DNA from: Chryseobacterium sp. KACC 21268
GTDB lineage: Bacteria; Bacteroidota; Bacteroidia; Flavobacteriales; Weeksellaceae
Direction: 5' to 3'
NCBI GenBank assembly: GCA_028736075.1
Contig: CP117875.1
Coordinates: forward strand, 434,001 to 498,000
DNA: 64,000 nucleotides
Of the stretch, positions 9,868-18,595 are shown piece by piece. The notes under the pieces are model-generated. The model was not told the origin of the DNA, searched no databases, and saw only the letters and a program-made list of their open reading frames with translations. Position 1 is the stretch's first letter. Each line of letters begins with the position of its first letter. Both the position numbers and the translations under genes were made by a program.

Positions 9868-10679
9868 TGAGCAAGAAAATTTCTATAATTACCGTGGCTT
9901 ACAACAATCGATTTGGATTGGAAGAAACCATCAAAAGTGTTACGACTCAGGATTTCAAAGATTTCGAATTTATCGTCATTGATGGGAATTCTAATGATGG
10001 AAGTAAAGAATTGCTGGAGAACTACTCCGCACAAATCGATTACTGGGTCAGCGAACCGGACAAAGGAATCTACAATGCCATGAACAAAGGCATCCGAAAA
10101 GCCAGCGGAGAATACTTGATATTTATGAACAGTGGCGACCGCTTTTCCGCTCCGGACATCCTTAGTAAAATAATACCTCACTTCAACGGGGAAGACATTG
10201 TTTACGGAAACGCCTATTACGAATTGGAAAACCGTAAAAAATACGAATATAAGATTCCTGCAAAAATAACGATCGGAAGCCTCATAAAGGAGCCTATCTG
10301 TCATCAATCTGCTTTTTTCCGAAAAGAGCTTTTCGAAAAATATGGTCTTTATGATGAGAACAACAAAATTGCTTCTGACTGGACTTTTATGATGGATATT
10401 TTTGTTCATCACAATATCTCTCAGAAATACATCAACGAGTTCATTAGTATTTTCGAAAAGATTGGAATCAGCACAACGAGTAATAACCTGGGCGTTGGCG
10501 AGCAAAAAAAATATTTGGCAGAAAATGTCTCAGAAGAAGTTCAAAATATGGCTCTTTACTTTGATGAATATTCCAAATTCTACAATGGAAAACCCGGGAC
10601 ACTTCTGCGCAGTATCAAAGATAAAATCTACAGCCTGATCTACAGAAAAAGAAAGTCTGAACGAAAGTTTATTGACTAA
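9867..10679 (+). CDS. Family 2 glycosyltransferase (WcaA-like)
   Basis: 270 residues. Begins directly with the GT-A fold (ISIITVAYNN, 5-14), then VIDGNSNDGS and FMNSGD in place of the usual DxD (about 88-93), followed by EPICHQSAFFRKELF, a pattern common in colanic-acid and O-antigen GT2 enzymes. Translationally coupled to the upstream gene. It ends 1 nt before the oppositely oriented gene at 10681, leaving no room for a separate terminator between the two transcripts. Confidence 0.85.
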   Translation: MSKKISIITVAYNNRFGLEETIKSVTTQDFKDFEFIVIDGNSNDGSKELLENYSAQIDYWVSEPDKGIYNAMNKGIRKASGEYLIFMNSGDRFSAPDILSKIIPHFNGEDIVYGNAYYELENRKKYEYKIPAKITIGSLIKEPICHQSAFFRKELFEKYGLYDENNKIASDWTFMMDIFVHHNISQKYINEFISIFEKIGISTTSNNLGVGEQKKYLAENVSEEVQNMALYFDEYSKFYNGKPGTLLRSIKDKIYSLIYRKRKSERKFID

Positions 10680-10680
10680 A

Positions 10681-11685
10681 TCAAATCTTCAAGAGTGGAT
10701 TGATATATTTGGGGAATTTACCGTACAAAACAAAACGCTCATCAAACTTAGCTTTATAAAGATAGTAGGCTAACAATGGATTCAAACTGAATTCGTTGTG
10801 TTTTGGAAAATACTCTCCAAAGTCTTCTCTCAGCTCTAAATAAAAGTTCCGGAAGGTCTTAAAATCAAGTAAGCTCACTTTGGCTAACAAAATTTTCTTT
10901 GCAAAATTTCTAATGTAGATTTCGGTTTTATCGTTAGCGTTGTACAAGTCAATTTCTTTAGAAAACTTCAATTTTTCTTTTAAAATGGCTTTGTAGTCAT
11001 TTAAATTCTTAATCCCGACATTGGCTGTTATGGAGCCTTGGTTGGAGTAATAATAGTTGTATGTTTTTGTGTTTAGAAAATTAATCTTTTTGGCAAGTGC
11101 AGATATTTGGAACACCCACAGTTCATCTTCGTGAAGGAGCCCTTCCGGAAATCGTAAATTATTTTTTCTTATAAAATTGATGTCGTACAACTTGTTCCAG
11201 ACAACTGACGCCCATTGTGTGGAAAAAAAACCGTTCAGTATTTCATTACCAACATACGTGTCTTTTGTATTTTTCAATGTATGATACTTACTTTCCGTCA
11301 GCTTATCATTCACAAAAAAATAATTTTCACCTACCACAATATCAGGGTGATCTGCTGTCTTAGCAATAAAATCCTCAAGTGCAGCATTATTGGACAAATC
11401 ATCATCGGCATCTATAAAAAAGATGTAATCACCCGTCGCCATTTCGATTCCTGTATTTCTACTGATGCTAGGTCCGGAGTTTTTGTCATTTGTTAAAATA
11501 ATGAGATCTAACTGAGAGTTTAGCGCTTTATAATTATTCAATGCAGAAAGCGTATTATCGGAACTCCTGTCATTGATTAGAATAATTTCAAAATCTTTGT
11601 AAGTCTGCTGCTTTATGGAATCCAGACACCTCAAAATATATTTTTCAGCGTTGTAAACTGGGATGACAATCGATATTTTTTTCAT
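10681..11685 (-). CDS. Family 2 glycosyltransferase
   Basis: 334 residues. Starts with ISIVIPVYNAEKYILRCLDSI (split by its motif at residues 4-24), continues with ILINDRSSDNT and the FIDADDD motif (about 92-98) that binds metal and donor phosphate, and ends in a helical tail. It is the last gene of a three-gene minus-strand operon and its start overlaps the preceding gene by 4 nt. Sugar specificity unknown. Confidence 0.87.
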   Translation of the reverse strand: MKKISIVIPVYNAEKYILRCLDSIKQQTYKDFEIILINDRSSDNTLSALNNYKALNSQLDLIILTNDKNSGPSISRNTGIEMATGDYIFFIDADDDLSNNAALEDFIAKTADHPDIVVGENYFFVNDKLTESKYHTLKNTKDTYVGNEILNGFFSTQWASVVWNKLYDINFIRKNNLRFPEGLLHEDELWVFQISALAKKINFLNTKTYNYYYSNQGSITANVGIKNLNDYKAILKEKLKFSKEIDLYNANDKTEIYIRNFAKKILLAKVSLLDFKTFRNFYLELREDFGEYFPKHNEFSLNPLLAYYLYKAKFDERFVLYGKFPKYINPLLKI

Positions 11686-12551
11686 GAAATTATTTTCTTC
11701 TTGAATTTATTTACCAAAACATTCAGAATAAGAAAAGGGCTGATTCCGAAAAATTTCACACTGAAATCCTGATTGGTTTTGGATGCAATATCCCAATATG
11801 TTTTTGCCAGTTCGTGTTTCTCCTGTTTTGACAATGGATCTTTGAACCGTTCCTTAATATTAAGCAAAGAGCCTTTTGGGTTTTTTAAAATGAGCTGATA
11901 AAACTTACTGGATAATCCGTCTTCCAAATAGTCACCGAAAGCCAAGACTTTGTCCGTACACAGAATTTTATATTGTCTTTCTATCCTTCTCAGCACCAAA
12001 GATTCTGCACAAAATTTCTCACCTTCAAATTCCGGAAACAAAAATTGCTTATGAATTGCTGTTTTAAACCCGAAAATCATCTCACCCTGAAACTCCCAAT
12101 CGTAAACGACTTTGCCATTAGAAATCCATTCTTTTTTTCCATATTTTTCTTTATCATACGGCGTTTGTGTAGGAAAATACAGTATTGTAAATCCCGCAAT
12201 CTGCTGATCATCCTTTATTTTTGCAGCAAGAATTTCCATTTCTGCAACAGCATTTTCAGTAATAAAATCATCACTGTCTATCACTATGAAAAAATCAGTA
12301 TCCGTATTTGTAATACCATTATTGATAGCAAAGTGCTTACCCTTATTTTCCTGGTACAAATACTCAATTTCAATGATATTCTCACTTTTAAAAGATTGGA
12401 TTAGCGCCTCCGTTCCATCGCTGGAACCATCATCTACGATCAGCCACACAAAATTTTTGTTAGTCTGAGCAACTAAGCTTTCGTATAACTTTGGGAGGAT
12501 ATAAGCCCTGTTATAGGTTGGGGTAAAAATGGTTAGAAATTTTTTCATCAA
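11682..12551 (-). CDS. Family 2 glycosyltransferase
   Basis: 289 residues. GT-A landmarks are TIFTPTYNRAYIL (about 7-19), LIVDDGSSDGT (36-46) and VIDSDDF (about 91-97). The second half contains the KFCAESL-V-RRI block with an acceptor-side Glu. Middle gene of the minus-strand trio; it overlaps both neighbours by 4 nt, so all three products are made in coupled fashion. No membrane segment. Confidence 0.85.
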   Translation of the reverse strand: MMKKFLTIFTPTYNRAYILPKLYESLVAQTNKNFVWLIVDDGSSDGTEALIQSFKSENIIEIEYLYQENKGKHFAINNGITNTDTDFFIVIDSDDFITENAVAEMEILAAKIKDDQQIAGFTILYFPTQTPYDKEKYGKKEWISNGKVVYDWEFQGEMIFGFKTAIHKQFLFPEFEGEKFCAESLVLRRIERQYKILCTDKVLAFGDYLEDGLSSKFYQLILKNPKGSLLNIKERFKDPLSKQEKHELAKTYWDIASKTNQDFSVKFFGISPFLILNVLVNKFKKKIIS

Positions 12552-13546
12552 GGTAGTTTTATTGTTTCATAATCGCCATAATCCAGAGCATACTTCAGCC
12601 AATTTTTGACACCATATTTTTCTATTATTTTTTGGTCGATTTTATGATAAGGTTTTTGAAGAAATTCATCAAGCCCGTTAAAATCTTCAAAATCTGTAAT
12701 GAAAATATTATTTGGGTGATAAAAATCGTAGTTTTTTAGCTTCTGATTATTTGAAATAAGTTTTTGTTCTCTTTGTAGGCATTCAAACACTCTGAAAGAG
12801 GCACCGTCGTGCTCATCCATTTTAAAATCTATGATACTTTTGGATCTCCGGGCATAACTTTCATTTTCCTGCAAAGAAATAGAATAATGCTGAAGAGTAA
12901 CTGCTGGCGTAACACTTTCTGATCTAAAAATTGGAACTGTAAGAATTGCTTTCAGTTTTTTGCCGTTTTGCTCAGAAAATTTTTCAACATTATGGATCAG
13001 TTTTAATCTTTCTTCCAAACCAACTCCAATATAAAAAAAATCATAGTCCTCCTCAAGTAAATCAGTGTTGTCGGAGTAATAAAAATTTGTGATTGGCAGA
13101 AGTCGGTAATCTGGGTAGTCTTTTATATCCTGGCTGTCAAAAACGAGAAAACGATCAAAATACTTGATGTAATTAAAGATTCTTGGATACATTCCCAAAC
13201 CGTCCCACTGGTAACAAACCATTTTTTCACTCCTCTGCTTTACTCTTTTTATTAAGCTTTCGGAAAACATATCTGCCCTTATGAAAAATGCAATATCGTA
13301 ATGCTTCATCTGAAGTTGTTTCTCAGCAAACTTCTCGAACAATCTCTTTTCTCTTTTTAAAAAGTAAGTTTTGTCTTTTAATATTAATCTATAAAAAATA
13401 TTAATCATCTTGTGGACAAATGAAAATTTGTTTCCAACAGATGGTGAGGATTCTATCAACACGTCAACTTCAAAACCCATTTTTATCAATTGATCTACAA
13501 TTGGTTTTGAAAGATTAATATTTTTATTAACATATAATATCCTCAT
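12548..13546 (-). CDS. Putative GT-B glycosyltransferase (CgeB-like)
   Basis: 332 residues. Classical GT2 motifs are absent. The layout (a short Rossmann-like N-terminal half with WDGLGMYPR near residue 115, then a C-terminal block EHDGASFRVFECLQREQKL) matches the CgeB/group 1 glycosyltransferases found in LPS loci, where the block around FRVFE contacts the nucleotide sugar. First gene of the minus-strand trio, with its own promoter at 13583-13613. Call is by pattern only. Confidence 0.65.
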   Translation of the reverse strand: MRILYVNKNINLSKPIVDQLIKMGFEVDVLIESSPSVGNKFSFVHKMINIFYRLILKDKTYFLKREKRLFEKFAEKQLQMKHYDIAFFIRADMFSESLIKRVKQRSEKMVCYQWDGLGMYPRIFNYIKYFDRFLVFDSQDIKDYPDYRLLPITNFYYSDNTDLLEEDYDFFYIGVGLEERLKLIHNVEKFSEQNGKKLKAILTVPIFRSESVTPAVTLQHYSISLQENESYARRSKSIIDFKMDEHDGASFRVFECLQREQKLISNNQKLKNYDFYHPNNIFITDFEDFNGLDEFLQKPYHKIDQKIIEKYGVKNWLKYALDYGDYETIKLP

Positions 13547-13582
13547 TACACAAACTTAACACCCTTTTAATAAAATTTACCG

Positions 13583-13613
13583 CTAAATTATGCTTTTTTT
13601 GTACTTTTACAAA
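13583..13613 (-). promoter_or_regulatory. Bacteroidota-type promoter of the minus-strand glycosyltransferase operon
   Basis: Read on the minus strand: TTTG (13613-13610), a 19-nt spacer, then TAATTTAG (13590-13583), one base away from TAnnTTTG. The distance to the start at 13546 is about 37 nt. It gives the inverted gene block independent expression. The same 206-nt gap also serves the plus-strand gene at 13753; for that side only imperfect -7 candidates (e.g. CATTTTTG at 13661-13668) are seen. Confidence 0.6.
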
Positions 13614-13752
13614 TCAAAATTTGTTCTTTATTAATGAACATTTGCATAAAACAAATACATCATTTTTGATATTAAAAAAGTTGGGAAAACATATGATTAC
13701 CATCAAGAATTTTGTAAAACATTGAAAAATCCTATTAAAAAAACACAGTTAG

Positions 13753-14838
13753 ATGATTCCAGTTACAAAACCATTTTTACCACCTCAGCAAATCTATCAG
13801 CATTATTTGGAAGGCATCTGGAAAAGGCAATGGCTCACCAATATGGGGCCGCTTGCCAATGATCTGGAGATGAGATTAAAAGAGTTTTTGAAAGTGGATC
13901 ATCTACTATTCGTTACCAATGGAACTGTTGCCATTCAGATGGCGATAAAAGCATTGAATCTTCAAGGACAAATTATCACAACACCTTTCTCTTTCGTGGC
14001 TACAACAAGTTCTATCGTTTGGGAAAATTGTGAACCTGTTTTTGTGGATATCAACAAAGATTCATTGAACATTGATGCGGAAAAAATAGAAGCCGCTATT
14101 ACCGATAAAACCTCTGCAATCCTAGCAACTCACGTTTATGGAAATCCCTGTGATGTCGTAAAAATAGAAGAGATTGCTACAAAACATAATTTGAAGGTAA
14201 TCTACGATGCTGCTCATGCTTTCGGAGTAGAAATCAACGGAAAATCTATTTTTGAATATGGTGACATTTCCACTTGCTCACTACACGCAACCAAGCTTTA
14301 CCATTCCACAGAAGGCGGATTGATCATTACAAAAGATGCCGAACTTCTTAAAAAATTAGCATACATCAGAAATTTTGGATTTGATGGTCCTGAGAATTTT
14401 GCAGAACTTGGAATCAATGGAAAGAACTCGGAATTTCACGCGGCAATGGGACTTGCAAATCTGAAGTACATTGATTCTATTCATAAAAAAAGAAAAGAAC
14501 TTACAAAAAGATATGATGAAAAATTACAGAATCTAAAAGCCAGAAGACCAATCTGGCACCAGGAATCTGAAAACAATTTCTCGTACTACCCCATCGTTTT
14601 TGAAAGTGAAGAATTAATGCTGAAAATCATAGATCAGCTCAAACTTCACGAGGTTTATACAAGAAGATATTTCTATCCTTCGCTTTCCAATTCTCTGCCT
14701 TACGTAAAGTCCGACAGTGATCTTCCAATTACGGAAGATATCGCTAAACGTGTACTTTGCCTTCCTCTGTATTATGATTTGACTTTGGAAGAAGTAGATA
14801 TGATTTCGAGGTTAATGCTTAGAATTCAAAATAATTAG
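13753..14838 (+). CDS. DegT/DnrJ/EryC1 sugar aminotransferase (VioA-like)
   Basis: 361 residues, PLP-dependent. The cofactor lysine is K181 in LHATKLYHSTEGG; YDAAHAFG (151-158) supplies the Asp and stacking residues, and NGTVAIQMA (56-64) binds phosphate. The form H-A-T-K-x-x-H-x-x-E-G-G resembles VioA, which makes dTDP-4-amino-4,6-dideoxyglucose from the 4-keto sugar with glutamate as donor. The gene for a NeuD/VioB-like N-acetyltransferase starts 3 nt downstream. No rmlA/rmlB are in the window, so the 4-keto substrate would come from elsewhere; a GDP-sugar (perosamine type) is the alternative. Confidence 0.8.
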   Translation: MIPVTKPFLPPQQIYQHYLEGIWKRQWLTNMGPLANDLEMRLKEFLKVDHLLFVTNGTVAIQMAIKALNLQGQIITTPFSFVATTSSIVWENCEPVFVDINKDSLNIDAEKIEAAITDKTSAILATHVYGNPCDVVKIEEIATKHNLKVIYDAAHAFGVEINGKSIFEYGDISTCSLHATKLYHSTEGGLIITKDAELLKKLAYIRNFGFDGPENFAELGINGKNSEFHAAMGLANLKYIDSIHKKRKELTKRYDEKLQNLKARRPIWHQESENNFSYYPIVFESEELMLKIIDQLKLHEVYTRRYFYPSLSNSLPYVKSDSDLPITEDIAKRVLCLPLYYDLTLEEVDMISRLMLRIQNN

Positions 14839-14841
14839 AAT

Positions 14842-15474
14842 ATGCTGATTGTAGGCGCAAAAGGTTTTGCTAAAGAAGTTTTGGAGATATTTCATCAAAA
14901 GGATGAGACCGAAAACCTGTTCTTTTACGATGATATCTCTACCGACTTACCTGATTTATTGTACGATCAATTCAAAGTTTTAAAAAGTGAGGAGGACGCA
15001 AAAACGATTTTCGAAGGCATTTCCAACGAATTTACATTAGGAATTGGAAATCCAAAACTTAGAAATAAATTATCCGAAAAATTTGAAACTTTAGGAGGCA
15101 AATTATCCTCAGCCATCAGCCAATATGCTGAAATAGGAAGTTATGGTGTTGAGATTGGAGAAGGCTGCAATATTCTTGGCGGCGCCAGAATCTCCAACGA
15201 TGTGGCAATAGGATCAGGTACTATTGTTTATTATAATTCCATCATTACGCACGATGTCAAAATTGGAAAGTTTTGCGAAATCTCACCAGGTGTTACACTT
15301 TTAGGACGATGCACAGTTGGCGAATTTGTAAAAATCGGTGCCGGTGCCATTATTTTTCCTGATGTAAATATTGGTAGCAACGCAGTGATAGCTGCTGGAG
15401 CAGTCGTAAGAAATGATGTTCCGGAAAACACAATGGCAGCAGGAGTTCCGGCTACCATAAAAAAAACAATATAG
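14842..15474 (+). CDS. NeuD/PglD/VioB-like sugar N- or O-acetyltransferase
   Basis: 210 residues in two parts: a Rossmann-like N-terminal domain (MLIVGAKGFAKEVLEI) that binds the UDP- or dTDP-sugar, then a left-handed beta-helix from about residue 95 with repeated hexapeptides ending AAGVPATIKK. The invariant helix histidine is probably H135 in IITHDVKIG. This two-domain plan is that of PglD, NeuD, VioB and PerB, which acetylate 4-amino sugars using acetyl-CoA. Lying 3 nt behind the aminotransferase, it most likely acetylates that enzyme's product. Confidence 0.85.
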   Translation: MLIVGAKGFAKEVLEIFHQKDETENLFFYDDISTDLPDLLYDQFKVLKSEEDAKTIFEGISNEFTLGIGNPKLRNKLSEKFETLGGKLSSAISQYAEIGSYGVEIGEGCNILGGARISNDVAIGSGTIVYYNSIITHDVKIGKFCEISPGVTLLGRCTVGEFVKIGAGAIIFPDVNIGSNAVIAAGAVVRNDVPENTMAAGVPATIKKTI

Positions 15475-15476
15475 AA

Positions 15477-16556
15477 TTGAAAAAAAAATCAATCCTTTTT
15501 GTTGCGGACAGGCCTGACTGGGCTTACCATAACCTTATTCGGACCTGGGGTGATGGTTTGAAAGATTTTGATTGCTATGTAACCTTCGAGGAGGATTTTA
15601 ACATCAGAGCAAAAGATTTTTCATTTTCGGAAAAGAGAATTACCAATGTTCTAAATCTTGTTAAGAATCCAAAGAAGAAATTTGTCATAGACTCTTCTTC
15701 CAAATTTTCTTATCCGAAGTACAAAACACCGCCTGTGTATGAAGTCAATACCGGGAAAAAAGTAGAAAAAATACATTTTGATGTGATCTATGAATGTGCA
15801 TTTTACTTCCAGTTCATGTCTGTTTTTCCATTTACTTCGGACAAAAGGTTTGTAGGAATTTATACAGATTCTTTTCCGCATGAAGGGCCAAGTTTTGATG
15901 AGAAAACGAAAACCGACCTAAAGAAACTTTCCAGAAAAGAATTCTTTGAAAAATATCTGAAATTGTATGACGGTATTATTGTCGGAAGTTTGGGTTTGTA
16001 CAACGATTATAAAGAATTAAGTGATAAAGTTACATTTGCCAATGGAATTTTCCTTCAGGATGAATTTGTTGAGAATAATAACGTCGGCGAAAATGAACAT
16101 TTGATAATTGGCTGGACTGGAAATCCCAACCGCGCGATGAAAGGTTTCCGGGAAGTGATAGAGCCCGCAATTGCAGAAGTGAATAAGACTGGAAGAAAAG
16201 TAATTATAAAAACCAAATTTTCAGGCCCTTACACAGAATTGCTAACTTTTTATAGTGATGTAGACGCCATTGTTATCGCATCAGAAGCTGACACAGGTCC
16301 TTCACTATTTGCAGAAGCAAGTTTATCAAAAGTGCCCGCAATTTCTACAAAGATTGGATTTCCGAAAATGATCATTAAAGATGGTGTCAACGGAATGATT
16401 GTAAACAGAGACATCAATGAGATGAAAAATGCAATCATCAAACTTTATGACAACCGGAAACTGTTGAAATCCTTTTCGGAAAGAATAAAGCAGGATTATC
16501 TGGCACTTTTGGACAACCAGATTTCTATTGAGAATTTAAAAAAATTGTTTACCTAA
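15477..16556 (+). CDS. GT4-like glycosyltransferase, copy A of a duplicated pair
   Basis: 359 residues, TTG start 2 nt after the preceding stop. N-terminal ILFVADRPDWAYHN (5-18); C-terminal GT-B half with GWTGNPNRAMKGF, TKFSGPY and EADTGPSLFAEASL, the last being the donor-binding region with a conserved Glu. The protein at 17465-18589 shares these blocks almost residue for residue, so the two arose by duplication with one unrelated gene between them. The family is known only as group 1 transferases of LPS loci; substrate unknown. Confidence 0.75.
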   Translation: MKKKSILFVADRPDWAYHNLIRTWGDGLKDFDCYVTFEEDFNIRAKDFSFSEKRITNVLNLVKNPKKKFVIDSSSKFSYPKYKTPPVYEVNTGKKVEKIHFDVIYECAFYFQFMSVFPFTSDKRFVGIYTDSFPHEGPSFDEKTKTDLKKLSRKEFFEKYLKLYDGIIVGSLGLYNDYKELSDKVTFANGIFLQDEFVENNNVGENEHLIIGWTGNPNRAMKGFREVIEPAIAEVNKTGRKVIIKTKFSGPYTELLTFYSDVDAIVIASEADTGPSLFAEASLSKVPAISTKIGFPKMIIKDGVNGMIVNRDINEMKNAIIKLYDNRKLLKSFSERIKQDYLALLDNQISIENLKKLFT

Positions 16557-16568
16557 AAAAACATATAA

Positions 16569-17465
16569 ATGTTAGGAACACTCATTTGGAGACTAAAAGA
16601 AGCAACCGCTGTTTTCTTGGGAAAAAAGAAAACAGAAAGACAACTGCCCAAAAAGAATTATCCGGAAAGGAATCTGAAAAACCTGACTCCCTTCCAAACC
16701 AATGATGAAAAACTCAATTCATTCTTAGCAAACCTTTCAATCGAATTCATTTTCAGTGAGTTTAATGAGGAAAGGGTAAATGCGGGCGGTGCAGATCTTA
16801 GCCATCAATTACGGTTGGATCCCAGTCTCAGCACTTTGAAAAAATATTTTCCTAATGCAAAATATACGGTCTATTCAGATTTTGATTTGAAAATTGATGG
16901 TGTGAATCTTAAAAAAATTCAGACTCCAGTTTTACAGGACAAAAAGAATCTAAAGAGACACTTCTACCATTTGGCAGATTATTACAAATTCAAAGGAATG
17001 CTGGACTCAGAAGCGGATGTAGCAATTTCCATCGATTCTGATATGTATGTTTTGAATGAAGATGTTTACAGCTTAATATACCTGACAGAAAAATTTGGTT
17101 TCTGTGTACCAAACAGCTCTGCCCAAAGCATGAATTTTGAAGTCGAAACTTCTCTGGACACAATCCCCGTAACAGATGAAAGCAAAGGATTTGGAACGAC
17201 TTCTAACATCACACCGATGACCCTGTCAAAAAAATCAGAAGCCGGAAAAGTCTTCTATGAAAAGTGTTGCGAAATGATGGAAGCAGAACCTTCCCGCGCA
17301 TCTATAGTGATGTGGAAAGCTGCTTGGGCAACCTCTGTGTACCCTTATGTTCTCCCAAAAGAATTCTGCGTCTGTAGAGGAAACGAAGGACTTGGCAATG
17401 AAGTGATTTTACATGTTGGACATCCGACTGTTGCTGATTTTTATAATGTAAAATTAGAAAACTGA
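16569..17465 (+). CDS. Putative GT-A fold glycosyltransferase
   Basis: 298 residues, soluble, basic N-terminus. An ISIDSDMYV segment (about 155-163) has the D-x-D arrangement of metal-dependent GT-A enzymes; it follows the helix HLADYYKFKGML, a layout seen in GT8-like and related transferases. ADLSHQLRLDPS and a late CVCRGNEGLGNE segment are further landmarks but I cannot place them in a named family. It lies between the two duplicated GT4-like genes and touches the second by 1 nt, so it probably works on the same glycan. Confidence 0.55.
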   Translation: MLGTLIWRLKEATAVFLGKKKTERQLPKKNYPERNLKNLTPFQTNDEKLNSFLANLSIEFIFSEFNEERVNAGGADLSHQLRLDPSLSTLKKYFPNAKYTVYSDFDLKIDGVNLKKIQTPVLQDKKNLKRHFYHLADYYKFKGMLDSEADVAISIDSDMYVLNEDVYSLIYLTEKFGFCVPNSSAQSMNFEVETSLDTIPVTDESKGFGTTSNITPMTLSKKSEAGKVFYEKCCEMMEAEPSRASIVMWKAAWATSVYPYVLPKEFCVCRGNEGLGNEVILHVGHPTVADFYNVKLEN

Positions 17466-18589
17466 TGAAGAAAAGTATTCTTTTTATTGCAGACAGACCT
17501 AATTGGGCTTATGAATATATGATAAAGGCTTGGCTTCCGTTTTTATTAGAAGAGTACGACTGCTTTATAGCCTTTGATGATGATTATTCGATAAAAAAGA
17601 TCAATTCCAAAAGTTGGATTTTTCGCCTTATTACTAACTTTAAAAGTTGTGTGAAATTAATAATATTCCAACTTATAAATAAGAACAAAGCGGTTTATTT
17701 TATTGATAAAACTTTTAGCTATTACTATCCAAAGTATCCGTCTGATAAACTATATCAATACAAAACAGACCTTAGCAGAACACTTTCTGAAAAGAAAAAA
17801 TTCGATATAAAAGTAGAGATGGCTTATTACTTCCAATACATGGCAGAATTACCTTTCTCTGCCGATAAAAATATTGTGGGAATCTTTACAGATAAATTTC
17901 CACACGAAGGACCAACCTACGATTTAAAGAATAAAATCGACAGAAGTCTCCTTACACAAAAAGAGTTTTTTGATAAATACATCAAGTCTTACAGTCACCT
18001 TATTGTCGGTGGTGGAAATCTGTTATCAATTTATAAAAAACTAACCGACAATGTCAACTTCGTTTACGGTATCTTTGGTCAAGATCAATTTATTGAAAAT
18101 CAAAAAGTTGGTAAGAATGAATTTTTGACAATTGGATGGACTGGAAATCCTACACGGAGAATGAAAGGTTTTGAAGAATACATTTTGCCGGCAATAGAAA
18201 ATGTAAAAAAAACAGGCAGAGACATCCGACTGAAAACCAAATTTTCCGGGCCTTATCAGGATCTTTTTACTTTTTATAAAGATGTAGATCTCGTGATTGT
18301 TGCTTCCGATGCGGATTCTGGACCATCAATGTATGGAGAGGCAAGTTTGTCCAATGTGCCCTGTATTTCTACCAAAGTGGGACTGCCGCTAATGGGCATT
18401 AAAAACAACGAAACGGGATTCCTAATCGATCGGGAAATTAAGGATCTTGAAAATCACATCATTAAACTTTATGACGATCGCGAACTACTTGGCTCTATGG
18501 CTCAAAAAGTAAAAACAGATTATCTGAAATGGATGGATAATAAATTAACCATTGAACAATTTAAAGCTGTTTTAAAAACTAAAAACTAA
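17465..18589 (+). CDS. GT4-like glycosyltransferase, copy B of a duplicated pair
   Basis: 374 residues, start overlapping the preceding stop (TGATGA). It repeats the plan of the 15477 gene: ILFIADRPNWAYEY at the N-terminus and GWTGNPTRRMKGF, TKFSGPY, DADSGPSMYGEASL in the C-terminal half. Differences concentrate in the N-terminal acceptor half, where this copy has extra residues (about 50-90). That suggests the pair share a donor but use different acceptors, i.e. two successive transfers of the same sugar. Inference from the duplication pattern. Confidence 0.75.
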   Translation: MKKSILFIADRPNWAYEYMIKAWLPFLLEEYDCFIAFDDDYSIKKINSKSWIFRLITNFKSCVKLIIFQLINKNKAVYFIDKTFSYYYPKYPSDKLYQYKTDLSRTLSEKKKFDIKVEMAYYFQYMAELPFSADKNIVGIFTDKFPHEGPTYDLKNKIDRSLLTQKEFFDKYIKSYSHLIVGGGNLLSIYKKLTDNVNFVYGIFGQDQFIENQKVGKNEFLTIGWTGNPTRRMKGFEEYILPAIENVKKTGRDIRLKTKFSGPYQDLFTFYKDVDLVIVASDADSGPSMYGEASLSNVPCISTKVGLPLMGIKNNETGFLIDREIKDLENHIIKLYDDRELLGSMAQKVKTDYLKWMDNKLTIEQFKAVLKTKN

Positions 18590-18595
18590 GAAAAA

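Noticed and set aside
9771-10505. 244-codon open frame on the minus strand
   Set aside because: It is the complement of the GT2 gene at 9867; the product has no family pattern and the plus-strand protein is clearly a glycosyltransferase.
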